From assembly GCF_000722695.1 (NCBI RefSeq), contig NZ_JPFU01000012.1, positions 124,001 through 188,000 of the forward strand: a stretch of DNA of 64,000 nt, written 5' to 3'. A model generated the notes under the pieces. It was given only the letters and a program-made list of their open reading frames with translations. It had not been told where the DNA came from and ran no database searches. Of this stretch, positions 8,183 through 15,447 are shown piece after piece. Within the stretch, counting starts at the first letter, position 1; each line of letters begins with the position of its first letter. The stretch is from Streptococcus mitis. GTDB taxonomy: Bacteria; Bacillota; Bacilli; Lactobacillales; Streptococcaceae. The position numbers and the translations under genes are program-made.

Positions 8183-9487
8183 ATGAACGAAAAAGTATTC
8201 CGTGACCCAGTTCACAACTACATCCATGTCAATAATCAGATCATCTATGACTTGATTAATACAAAAGAATTTCAACGTTTGCGCCGTATCAAGCAACTAG
8301 GAACTTCCAGTTATACCTTCCACGGTGGAGAACACAGCCGCTTCTCCCACTGTCTAGGAGTCTATGAAATTGCACGACGTATCACGGAGATTTTTGAAGA
8401 AAAATATCCTGAAGAATGGAATCCTGCTGAATCGCTCCTCACCATGACTGCTGCGCTCCTACATGACCTTGGACATGGTGCTTACTCCCATACTTTTGAA
8501 AATCTCTTTGATACAGACCACGAAGCCATTACTCAGGAGATTATCCAAAATCCTGAGACGGAGATTCACCAAGTCCTGCTACAAGTGGCACCAGATTTTC
8601 CAGAAAAGGTAGCCAGTGTCATTGACCATACCTATCCTAACAAGCAGGTCGTGCAACTCATTTCTAGTCAGATTGATGCAGACCGCATGGACTATCTCTT
8701 GCGCGACTCCTATTTTACTGGAGCTTCCTATGGAGAATTTGACCTAACTCGCATCCTCCGAGTCATTCGTCCTGTCGAAAACGGTATTGCCTTTCAGCAC
8801 AATGGCATGCATGCCATCGAAGACTACGTCCTCAGTCGTTACCAGATGTATATGCAGGTTTATTTCCACCCAGCAACACGCGCTATGGAAGTTCTCCTAC
8901 AAAATCTTCTTAAACGCGCTAAGGAACTATATCCTGCGGACAAGGACTTCTTTGCACGAACTTCCCCACATCTCCTGCCTTTCTTTGAAAAAAATGTGAC
9001 CTTGTCTGATTATCTGGCTCTAGATGATGGTGTGATGAATACCTACTTCCAGCTCTGGATGACCAGTCCTGACAAGATTCTTGCAGACTTGTCGCAACGC
9101 TTTGTCAACCGCAAGGTCTTTAAATCCATTACCTTTTCACAAGAAGATCAAGAACAACTCGCTAGCATGAGAAATTTGGTTGAGGACATTGGCTTTGATC
9201 CCGACTACTATACTGCCATTCATAAGAACTTCGACCTCCCTTATGATATCTATCGTCCCGAATCTGAAAATCCACGGACACAGATTGAGATTTTACAAAA
9301 AAATGGAGAACTAGCCGAACTCTCTAGCCTGTCTCCTATCGTCCAATCCCTTGCTGGCAGTCGCCACGGCGATAATCGTTTCTATTTCCCAAAAGAAATG
9401 TTGGATCAAAACAGCATCTTCGCAAGTATCACCCAGCAATTTTTACACTTGATTGAGAACGATCATTTTACGCCAAATCAAAACTAG
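8183..9487 (+). CDS. HD-domain phosphohydrolase (YwfO/dGTPase-like)
   Basis: Cytoplasmic metal-dependent phosphohydrolase of 434 residues. The HD metal site is assembled from HGGEHSRFSHCLGVYEIA (about 48-65), LLHDLGHGAYSHTFE (about 93-107) and QIDADRMDYLLRDSYFTG. This arrangement is that of the YwfO-like branch of the dNTPase/SAMHD1 superfamily, so a nucleotide triphosphate is the likely substrate, although the activity is not proven by sequence. It precedes the HAD phosphatase gene by 12 bases, probably in one transcript. Its start lies almost on the predicted transcription start (see promoter). Confidence 0.88.
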   Translation: MNEKVFRDPVHNYIHVNNQIIYDLINTKEFQRLRRIKQLGTSSYTFHGGEHSRFSHCLGVYEIARRITEIFEEKYPEEWNPAESLLTMTAALLHDLGHGAYSHTFENLFDTDHEAITQEIIQNPETEIHQVLLQVAPDFPEKVASVIDHTYPNKQVVQLISSQIDADRMDYLLRDSYFTGASYGEFDLTRILRVIRPVENGIAFQHNGMHAIEDYVLSRYQMYMQVYFHPATRAMEVLLQNLLKRAKELYPADKDFFARTSPHLLPFFEKNVTLSDYLALDDGVMNTYFQLWMTSPDKILADLSQRFVNRKVFKSITFSQEDQEQLASMRNLVEDIGFDPDYYTAIHKNFDLPYDIYRPESENPRTQIEILQKNGELAELSSLSPIVQSLAGSRHGDNRFYFPKEMLDQNSIFASITQQFLHLIENDHFTPNQN

Positions 9488-9499
9488 AAGAGGAAATTT

Positions 9500-10306
9500 A
9501 TGAGTATTAAACTAATCGCCGTCGATATTGACGGAACCCTAGTCAATAGCCAAAAGGAGATCACTCCTGAGGTCTTTTCTGCCATCCAAGATGCCAAAGA
9601 AGCTGGTGTCAAAGTCGTGATTGCAACTGGTCGCCCTATCGCAGGTGTTGCCAAACTTCTAGACGACTTGCAGTTGAGAGACGAGGGTGACTATGTGGTA
9701 ACCTTCAACGGGGCCCTGGTCCAAGAAACTGCTACAGGACATGAGATTATCAGCGAATCCTTGACCTATGAGGATTATCTGGATATGGAATTCCTCAGTC
9801 GTAAACTCGGTGTCCACATGCATGCCATTACCAAAGACGGTATCTACACTGCCAATCGCAATATCGGAAAATATACAGTGCACGAATCAACCCTCGTCAG
9901 CATGCCCATCTTCTACCGCACACCTGAAGAAATGGCTAACAAGGAAATCGTCAAATGTATGTTCATCGATGAACCAGAAATTCTCGATGCTGCCATTGAA
10001 AAAATTCCAGCCGAATTTTACGAACGCTACTCCATCAACAAATCCGCTCCTTTCTACCTCGAACTCCTTAAAAAGAATGTAGAAAAGGGCTCAGCCATCA
10101 CTCACTTAGCTGAAAAACTAGGATTGACCAAAGATGAAACCATGGCGATTGGTGACGAAGAAAATGACCGCGCCATGCTGGAAGTCGTTGGTAACCCAGT
10201 TGTCATGGAAAACGGAAATCCAGAAATCAAAAAAATCGCCAAATACATCACTAAATCTAATGATGAATCTGGCGTTGCCCATGCCATCCGTACATGGGTA
10301 CTGTAA
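9500..10306 (+). CDS. Cof-type HAD-IIB sugar-phosphatase-like hydrolase
   Basis: HAD superfamily phosphatase of 268 residues, Cof/YidA-like. Motif I is VDIDGTLVNSQ (nucleophile Asp near residue 9), motif II VIATGRP, the IIB cap lies at about 85-185, and motif IV GDEENDRAML supplies the Mg-binding acidic residues. Members dephosphorylate sugar phosphates or other small metabolites with broad specificity. AGAGGAAATTT precedes the ATG. It is the last core gene before the accessory island at tRNA-Arg. Confidence 0.9.
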   Translation: MSIKLIAVDIDGTLVNSQKEITPEVFSAIQDAKEAGVKVVIATGRPIAGVAKLLDDLQLRDEGDYVVTFNGALVQETATGHEIISESLTYEDYLDMEFLSRKLGVHMHAITKDGIYTANRNIGKYTVHESTLVSMPIFYRTPEEMANKEIVKCMFIDEPEILDAAIEKIPAEFYERYSINKSAPFYLELLKKNVEKGSAITHLAEKLGLTKDETMAIGDEENDRAMLEVVGNPVVMENGNPEIKKIAKYITKSNDESGVAHAIRTWVL

Positions 10307-10349
10307 AATAATTTGAGTGTAGAAAAAGCACTCCAGAAGTTAGAGATAA

Positions 10350-10402
10350 GGTACTGCCCCCAAAAGTTAGACAGAAAAATCTTACTTTTGGGGTGCAGTT
10401 TA
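10350..10402. mobile_element. Second IS3-end palindrome (MITE-like)
   Basis: GTACTGCCCCCAAAAGTTAG at the left and ACTTTTGGGGTGCAG at the right, with inner arms inverted around a short A-rich loop. It matches the 1592-1646 element, but the left terminal T is changed to G and there is no convincing target duplication. It lies 43 bases after the HAD gene, at the left edge of the accessory island, and could act as a hairpin terminator. Confidence 0.6.
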
Positions 10403-10455
10403 AGATTCAGTATTTTTGGTTTCTAGTTCTATCCCCTCAATAATTATTAAATCTG

Positions 10456-10488
10456 AAAAAGGTAGTACATTATGTAAAACCTTTTTCA
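10456..10488. terminator. Possible hairpin terminator past the MFS fragment
   Basis: GAAAAAGGT and ACCTTTTTC are inverted around about 15 bases, downstream of the MFS remnant on the minus strand. The remainder of 10403-10547 is AT-rich, with no gene visible. Confidence 0.4.
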
Positions 10489-10547
10489 ATTTTTTATTTT
10501 ACTACAATTTAATATTATTTTTTCTAATGATAATTGATTCACTAATC

Positions 10548-11022
10548 TTACTTTATAAATATTGCAGTGCTTTTCTTAATTAGCTTTTTTTCATAACTCT
10601 TTATAAGAATAACCAATAAACTACTTAGTAATCCCAAAATAACTAGACTTAATCTCGGGTTTAAAAGCCAATTAAAATAAGCAGCCAGTATCCCTCCAAA
10701 AGGAGCAAAAATGGTAGCTATTACAAAAGAACTAGAAAGTATTTTACCAATATTATACTCAGTACTTTCTTGTTGCTGTATTGTTGTAATTGAGACAGAA
10801 GCTATTGTAATTAGTCCACTTAAAATTGAGTAACAAATTCCAAAAAAAATCCAATTTTCTACTATTCCGCTTGCCATAATGACAAGTGGGATAGTTGCCA
10901 TTGATATATTCATTAAGATAAAGGTATCCTTCTTATTTAAAAAAGTAGAAAGAAGGGTTACTGCTATCAAACTACCAAATCCAGCAATGGAGTAAACAAT
11001 CCCAACAAGACTATTTGATAAT
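10548..11022 (-). pseudogene. C-terminal fragment of an MFS transporter
   Basis: A frame of about 158 codons with four or five hydrophobic segments (for example IAVTLLSTFLNKKDTFILMN and IATIFAPFGGILAAYFNWLL), matching the last third of a 12-helix drug-efflux-type MFS protein. The open frame begins directly after the CYTH gene stop codon, with no N-terminal half and no convincing start (the first candidates are TTG). I read it as a truncated remnant. If translated through coupling to the CYTH gene, it would be a partial membrane protein unlikely to transport. Confidence 0.7.
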
Positions 11023-11023
11023 T

Positions 11024-11581
11024 TTAATTACGTCCATTTTTTTCTCTCATTAATTGGACATAGCCCTTTGTTTCTATTTTTGAATTTAAAAACGAGAACT
11101 CTCCGCACATTTTATCATAAAAATTACTATAATCTTCTTTTGAAAAATCTCCTAAAATCTCTATCTCAAGATAAAATCCAAGACCATCAATCTTATCTAG
11201 ATTAATCGTTTTATTTTCTAATTCATCATGATAAGTCTTTCTATATTTACTTATTGTGAAAATATTTGAAAAACCATCTTGCAAGATATTCCTTACAAAT
11301 TCTAATTTTTCAGATTCTAACTCTATTTCACTTTCACTCCACATTCCTTGTTTTATCGTATCTTTTCTTGTGAAAACACTTGCTCTATTATCATCTTCTT
11401 GACGAATTCTGTAGATAAAGCTACCTACCTCATCATTTTCAAATTCTCTTCCTTTTGTTTTAAAATACTCATCAACTTGCTTATTTTCACTCTTAAATTT
11501 ATAAGATTTTTCTAAATATGAAATAGCATTATTATAATCTCTCTCATCGTTGAGTTCAAATCTCACTTCTAATTCATTCAT
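11024..11581 (-). CDS. CYTH-domain protein (CyaB-like class IV adenylate cyclase / triphosphatase fold)
   Basis: A 185-residue protein of the CYTH superfamily, whose members act on triphosphate substrates in a metal-dependent tunnel. It has the starting acidic pattern NELEVRFEL, then FIYRIRQEDD, FTRKD, ELESEKLEFVRNILQDGF, KYRKTY and LDKIDGLGFYLEIEI, the expected order of charged strands. The usual ExExK is ExExR here. Whether it is a cyclase, a thiamine triphosphatase or a polyphosphatase cannot be told. It has its own promoter at 11693-11721, lies downstream of a PlcR-like regulator, and abuts the MFS fragment. Low G+C and island location suggest transfer. Confidence 0.78.
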   Translation of the reverse strand: MNELEVRFELNDERDYNNAISYLEKSYKFKSENKQVDEYFKTKGREFENDEVGSFIYRIRQEDDNRASVFTRKDTIKQGMWSESEIELESEKLEFVRNILQDGFSNIFTISKYRKTYHDELENKTINLDKIDGLGFYLEIEILGDFSKEDYSNFYDKMCGEFSFLNSKIETKGYVQLMREKNGRN

Positions 11582-11692
11582 TAATTTTACCTCTCAATTC
11601 TTTAAAGGCTGAAGTCTCTATACATTCACTCAGTCTATAGTAAGTTTCTGTAGATGTTTTATGGACAAAAAGCCTAATATTTTCTTGTACTC

Positions 11693-11721
11693 ATTTTAGC
11701 ACTTCAATATAATAATGTCAA
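11693..11721 (-). promoter_or_regulatory. Promoter of the CYTH gene
   Basis: On the minus strand: TTGACA (11716-11721), a 17-base spacer, TAAAAT (11693-11698). It gives a leader of about 105 bases before the CYTH ATG. Confidence 0.7.
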
Positions 11722-11781
11722 GAATTTTAATAATGTTTTTTATTTATTTTTATTAAATACATATTTGTATCTTTCTGGATT

Positions 11782-11812
11782 AAAAAAACGATGCTTAATT
11801 GAACATCGTCTT
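11782..11812 (-). terminator. Terminator of the PlcR-like regulator gene
   Basis: On the minus strand, GACGATG pairs with CATCGTT, followed by a run of seven Ts. It begins right after the stop codon at 11815. Confidence 0.75.
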
Positions 11813-11814
11813 TA

Positions 11815-12681
11815 CTATTCTGTTATATCTGCAATATAATGCTCGATTTTAAGAGCCATTGACATATTGCCCTCAAGCTTATACAGGAAATAAGCCGTTT
11901 CAAAGTACTCTTTTACTGCAACTTTAGAAGAAAAATTCTTACTGATATTTCCCATCAATAAATACAAATCAGCCAAAAGATATGTTGTTCTATACGTCTT
12001 ACATTGCTTTATCGTATCTGTGATTTTAGTAATAGCCTCTTCAGTATTATTCTGCAACCATAGATAGCGACAAACATTATAATTAAATTTAATAGAAAGG
12101 TTTAATTCTTCGATGGTGTTTAACTTGAGTTGATTTACTTGACACTCTAACTTTTCTCGAATTTCATTAAAACTCTCTACATCTTCAATATCATAATAAA
12201 AATTAAATAGAGTATTTGAAACTTGAAGGTAGATCAGGTCAGTTACATTTAACTGAGACAGTACCTTCTCCAATCTTGCCACACCCTCCTCTTTTTGCCC
12301 ATAGAGATAAAAATCTATAAGAGATTTTATCCACTCCATATAAAACTTATCTACTAGAGACAAGCGATGTACCTTTACACTCTCTAATTCATATATATAT
12401 TTCAAAGACTCATAATTTCGATTTGCGATAAATGTCTGGGCTAACTTCTTAAACTCTGATAACTCATCAATCTCCTCTCCAATCTGCTCATTAAAAAAAT
12501 AATCTATACTAACTTTTAACTTCTTAGACAGAGCATATAAAAAGTCTGCTCCTGGAGTAAATTCTCCATTCTCTAATCGACTAATCTGCCCCTGTTTACA
12601 TATCCCCTCAGCCAATTCTCGCTGAGACATTTTTAATTCTTTTCGTCTATTTTTTAATCTTGTTGCTAATAGTGTACCCAC
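11815..12681 (-). CDS. PlcR/TprA-like transcriptional regulator (XRE HTH plus TPR)
   Basis: Cytoplasmic regulator of the RRNPP/PlcR type: an N-terminal XRE helix-turn-helix (KELKMSQRELAEGICKQGQISRLENGEF) and a C-terminal array of helical TPR-like repeats that in this family bind a secreted, re-imported peptide. Paralogous to the regulator at 62855-63718; both share AEGIC, QIS and DYFFNEQI. I chose GTG at 12681 (288 residues, AAAGGAAA eight bases upstream) rather than ATG at 12732, because a full promoter overlaps that ATG. No phr-like peptide gene is visible beside it. The CYTH gene downstream is the nearest possible target. Confidence 0.82.
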   Translation of the reverse strand: MGTLLATRLKNRRKELKMSQRELAEGICKQGQISRLENGEFTPGADFLYALSKKLKVSIDYFFNEQIGEEIDELSEFKKLAQTFIANRNYESLKYIYELESVKVHRLSLVDKFYMEWIKSLIDFYLYGQKEEGVARLEKVLSQLNVTDLIYLQVSNTLFNFYYDIEDVESFNEIREKLECQVNQLKLNTIEELNLSIKFNYNVCRYLWLQNNTEEAITKITDTIKQCKTYRTTYLLADLYLLMGNISKNFSSKVAVKEYFETAYFLYKLEGNMSMALKIEHYIADITE

Positions 12682-12722
12682 GTTTGCATTTTCCTTTTCT
12701 TTTCTATTCGATTTCAATTTCA

Positions 12723-12751
12723 ATTGTAACATGATTAAATTTTAAATACAA
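12723..12751 (-). promoter_or_regulatory. Promoter of the PlcR-like regulator
   Basis: On the minus strand: TTGTAT (12746-12751), 17 bases, then TACAAT (12723-12728) with TGT before it as extended -10. It covers the upstream ATG at 12732, so translation must begin downstream. Confidence 0.6.
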
Positions 12752-12800
12752 ATTAATAAACCAAAAGATACAAATTATATATAAGCAATGACTAGATAGG

Positions 12801-13107
12801 TTACCTTTGAAAACCTATCCCTTCTTCTTTTGAAATTTTCTTACTCAAGCGATTGATAAAACTATTAACATTAAATGTACTAGATGTTAGACTATCACGT
12901 TTAGATTTTGCTATTGATAGATTTAACAGACCAGAAATAGTCTTTTACAACATATCAAATTCAGGAGAATAATAACGATTTTCCCCATTTTTTACACTCT
13001 CTAGTTCATAACAATCAATTCATCTTGTCACAAACCTTAGCCCAAAAAATCCACACCAAATCTTTTCGAAAGCTGTTTAAAGCTTTGTACTTACTTTCTG
13101 AATTCAT
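12801..13107 (-). pseudogene. Decayed gene of unknown function
   Basis: Translated pieces join into one broken protein. The first runs from ATG 13107 (MNSESKYKALNSFRKDLV...KVCDKMN). A frame change leads to ELESVKNGENRYYSPEFDML, a TAA stop, and then KTISGLLNLSIAKSKRDSLT through to RLSKKISKEEGIGFQR. At least one frameshift and one nonsense codon are needed to explain it. I do not recognise the family. Its position beside an integrase remnant suggests former mobile-element cargo. Confidence 0.4.
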
Positions 13108-13144
13108 AAATCTGAACCTTTACCTCATTTGTCCAATTCCATAA

Positions 13145-13194
13145 TAAAAATAAGGACATTCTAATAAAGGAAGTCCTTATTTTTCCTATTTAAT
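13145..13194. terminator. Bidirectional terminator
   Basis: AATAAGGAC and GTCCTTATT form a stem with A-rich and T-rich flanks, so it can stop transcripts from both sides. It lies between the decayed gene and the integrase remnant. Confidence 0.6.
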
Positions 13195-13263
13195 TGGTCA
13201 AAATTATTTTATCCTTTTACTAACATTCATTCTCTTACTAAATCATACTTTTTATTAATAACC

Positions 13264-13644
13264 CTATTTTAGAGTATGTCCGTAAGTTTGAATAATTTGT
13301 TGTATATCTTTACGCCTTAGTAATCTTGAAACAGCCTATATATCAACACCTTTTGATAATAAATATGAACCGTAAATATGCCTTCCTGCTGTTGCTATCA
13401 TGGTTTGACTATCTATCCCAAGTTCGGATAAAAATACTTTCAAGCATTTATTCAATCCATAATTTGTAGAAAGTTTATACCTTCTATCACAAAAGACCAA
13501 ATCATATTTCTTTAATTCGTCACGATTATAAAGAACCTTATCTTGTTCCTCTTTCAATGCATCCAATACAGATATTAAATCTTTATCAATAAGAATTTCT
13601 CTTATGGAAGTATTCGTTTTTTGAGGAACATAATTTGTCGATTT
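13264..13644 (-). pseudogene. Tyrosine recombinase (integrase) remnant
   Basis: The C-terminal catalytic part of a phage/ICE-type integrase: KSTNYVPQKTNTSIREI, DLVFCDRRYKLSTNYGLNK, then GRHIYGSYLLSKGVDI, a TAG stop at 13338-13336, and AVSRLLRRKDIQQIIQTYGH past the stop. Relatives have Trp at that stop, which is one base away (TGG to TAG). The usual HxxR box reads A-T-A-G-R, so a catalytic His is also lost. The N-terminal half is missing; upstream the frame is closed. It probably once integrated an element at the tRNA-Arg gene 1.7 kb away. Confidence 0.75.
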
Positions 13645-13703
13645 CTAGCAAATCTTTCATACGTCTTTATAGTTTGTCTTTCTGAAAAATAATATTTTCT
13701 ATT

Positions 13704-14078
13704 TTATGATTCACCTTCTAATTCTCTTATAATCGAATATAAAGATTCTTTAGTTTTGGGAACAGATTTCTTCAATATAACCTCTACAATTTTAAAATTT
13801 AAGTTGGAATAATTATGATAAATAAAATTTCTAAAACCTTTTATCTGAATCCAGTTTATCCTATCTGAATACTTCTATTTTACTTCCTCTGACAATTTGC
13901 CTAACGATAACTATTCTCCTACTTATCCCAAATTCATTGCGATAGAATCAACTACCATATCATCATCTAAAGGTAAATTATATCTTCTTGTTTTTTCCAA
14001 AACAGCAACAGCCTTATCAAGATATAAAACCATATCCTTCAAATATGCTATATCAGTTTCAAGAGATTGACTTCTCAT
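13704..14078 (-). pseudogene. hepT: HepT (HEPN toxin) gene with three in-frame stops
   Basis: The frame from ATG 14078 to TAA 13704 is 125 codons with no frameshift, but codons 52 (TAA, 13925-13923), 56 (TAG) and 68 (TAG) are stops. The product otherwise reads as a DUF86/HepT protein: MRSQSLETDIAYLKDMVLYL at the start and GFRNFIYHNY near residue 81, which holds the HEPN RX4HXY motif (Arg83, His88, Tyr90). Known family members are toxins neutralised by MntA. It overlaps mntA by 20 bases, the standard operon layout. The toxin cannot be made in full length. Confidence 0.8.
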
Positions 14079-14373
14079 AAATAACCTCTCTATCATTCAA
14101 AAAATTTTTCTTGACTAACTTCCCAATATTTGTTTTTGGAGAAAGTAAATCACTAACCAATAGAATATCTATATTACCATCAAAAATAGTCAAAAGTCTA
14201 CCATATACATCAAAATAGATCGAATCATCCTCTAACTCCAAAGCAATATCAACATCACTTTTCCCATCAGCTTCGCCCCTAGCATAAGAGCCAAATAGAT
14301 AAATTTTAGATAAATCATATTGTTTAGCAATAGGAGCAATTTTTTCCTTTATCTGATCTATTGTATAAACCAT
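14059..14373 (-). CDS. mntA: MntA-type minimal nucleotidyltransferase antitoxin
   Basis: A 104-residue nucleotidyltransferase of the MNT family with the full signature GSYARGEADGKSDVDIALE (GSx10DxD, residues about 28-46). Known MntA antitoxins AMPylate a tyrosine next to the HEPN motif of HepT and so silence it. The gene is intact and overlaps the broken hepT by 20 bases. The surviving antitoxin without its toxin suggests decay after toxin loss, or moonlighting. AAAGGATAG precedes the ATG. It follows hicB on the same strand. Confidence 0.85.
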   Translation of the reverse strand: MVYTIDQIKEKIAPIAKQYDLSKIYLFGSYARGEADGKSDVDIALELEDDSIYFDVYGRLLTIFDGNIDILLVSDLLSPKTNIGKLVKKNFLNDREVIYEKSIS

Positions 14374-14435
14374 AGCTTCTATCCTTTTTTTATATTGTCA
14401 ATACATTACAATCATATCCCTATTAAATAAAGGCT

Positions 14436-14813
14436 TTAAACTTGTAACTTCTTCTCTAATGCTTGTGCCAAAACTTCTGAATAGTTAATCTTTTCTCGAT
14501 CAGCAAGACGAACTAGCCATTCAGGAACGGTCACGTTCTTTCTAATCGCCTTGTTACTTCTCACAAAAGGCGCAGGATCTACTTGAATCATTGATACAAA
14601 GCCATCTGAAACTTCAATCTTTAAAATATCACTTGGAGTAGGCAACGCCATCCCTTCATCGATATAAGAAGCTAAAACATTTTCAAGCATTTCTCGAGCA
14701 TTTTTCATCGCTTCTTCGATATTTTTTCCTTCTGTACCACCACCAAATTCTGGAAATTCTACCCAATATCCTGTTCCTTCTTTATGAAATATAGCTGGAT
14801 ACGTTTTTAACAT
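14436..14813 (-). CDS. hicB: HicB-family antitoxin
   Basis: A 125-residue antitoxin of the HicAB type II system. The N-terminal half is a degenerate RNase-H-like fold (YPAIFHKEGTGYWVEFPEFGGGTEGKNIEEAMKNARE). The C-terminal part (about 90-125: NVTVPEWLVRLADREKINYSEVLAQALEKKL) is a ribbon-helix-helix DNA-binding domain, which should bind the palindrome in the hicA promoter. It lies 56 bases downstream of hicA. The antitoxin appears intact. Confidence 0.9.
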   Translation of the reverse strand: MLKTYPAIFHKEGTGYWVEFPEFGGGTEGKNIEEAMKNAREMLENVLASYIDEGMALPTPSDILKIEVSDGFVSMIQVDPAPFVRSNKAIRKNVTVPEWLVRLADREKINYSEVLAQALEKKLQV

Positions 14814-14869
14814 TCTACTACCTCCAACATTCTACTACCTCTGATATAAAAGACTTAGGAAAGTAAAAC

Positions 14870-15058
14870 TTACAATCCTAAATCCTTGAGAATTTTTCTT
14901 TCTAATCCCTTTCCCAAATCTTCATTTCCATGAACTGGAATCGTGACAAGATAAGAAAAACCCTCTTTCTTAAAATGATGATGACTTCCTCTTTGACGAA
15001 CTTCAACCCATCCATTCTCAAGAGCTAGTTTCACCATTTCTTTACCTGTAAGTGGCAT
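14870..15058 (-). CDS. hicA: HicA-family mRNA interferase toxin
   Basis: A 62-residue toxin with a double-stranded-RNA-binding fold that cleaves mRNA. The catalytic histidine lies in RQRGSHHHFKKEG (about residues 21-33). The rest (LVTIPVHGNEDLGKGLERKILKDLGL) matches the family, and the length is normal. It is toxin-first in the operon, which is typical of HicAB. AGGAGG lies 12 bases before the ATG, a slightly long spacing. It is driven by a near-consensus promoter with an operator-like palindrome. Confidence 0.92.
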   Translation of the reverse strand: MPLTGKEMVKLALENGWVEVRQRGSHHHFKKEGFSYLVTIPVHGNEDLGKGLERKILKDLGL

Positions 15059-15076
15059 ATATAGTCGTTACCTCCT

Positions 15077-15123
15077 TACGCATATCCATTTATCATTATA
15101 CACATTATGCGTATATTTGTCAA
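15077..15123 (-). promoter_or_regulatory. hicAB promoter and candidate HicB operator
   Basis: On the minus strand: TTGACA (15118-15123), 17 bases, TATAAT (15095-15100), a full consensus promoter. Perfect inverted half-sites TACGCATA (15077-15084) and TATGCGTA (15106-15113), start to start 29 bp apart, bracket the -10, as expected for autorepression by the ribbon-helix-helix domain of HicB. Confidence 0.7.
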
Positions 15124-15333
15124 ACTAAAACAAATATTTAGCAATAACTACAAAACAAAATAGACCAGCTTCCTGACCTACTTTATTCTATATTCATTGA
15201 CTTTTGGTCAAATTTTGATCACACTTTGGTCAAAGATTCCAAAAATACTAAGCTATTTTAAAAAACTAAATTGTGATGATTGCCCATAAAAAAACACTTT
15301 GAATTTTCTTTGTCTTTCTTTACATTTCAAAAA

Positions 15334-15405
15334 TGCCCCCTGCAGGAATCGAACCTGCAACTACTCCTTAGGAGGGAGTTGTTATATCCATTGAACTAAG
15401 GGAGC
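15334..15405 (-). tRNA. tRNA-Arg (anticodon CCU)
   Basis: A 72-nt cloverleaf on the minus strand. Acceptor arms are GCTCCCT and AGGGGGC with discriminator A. Anticodon stem ACTCC/GGAGT encloses loop CTCCTAA, giving anticodon CCT. The T arm is GCAGG-TTCGATT-CCTGC. CCA is not encoded. It follows rplS on the same strand behind a terminator. The accessory island with an integrase remnant lies on its 3' side, as expected for a tRNA attachment site. Confidence 0.95.
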
Positions 15406-15410
15406 TAGAT

Positions 15411-15440
15411 AAAAACTCTGCTGAAAAAGCAGAGTTTTTT
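15411..15440. terminator. Terminator between rplS and tRNA-Arg
   Basis: AAAACTCTGCT and AGCAGAGTTTT are inverted around a short A-rich loop, with T runs on both strands, immediately past the rplS stop. Confidence 0.8.
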
Positions 15441-15447
15441 AGTCGAA

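Noticed and set aside
11574..11690. Open frame reading VQENIRLFVHKTSTETYYRLS on the minus strand before the CYTH gene
   Set aside because: It has no start codon, begins at the predicted transcription start, and matches no family I know; treated as leader sequence.
12733..12830. Search for a phr-like peptide gene beside the island regulator
   Set aside because: Plus-strand starts here close within a few codons; no signal-peptide-like ORF is seen on either strand.
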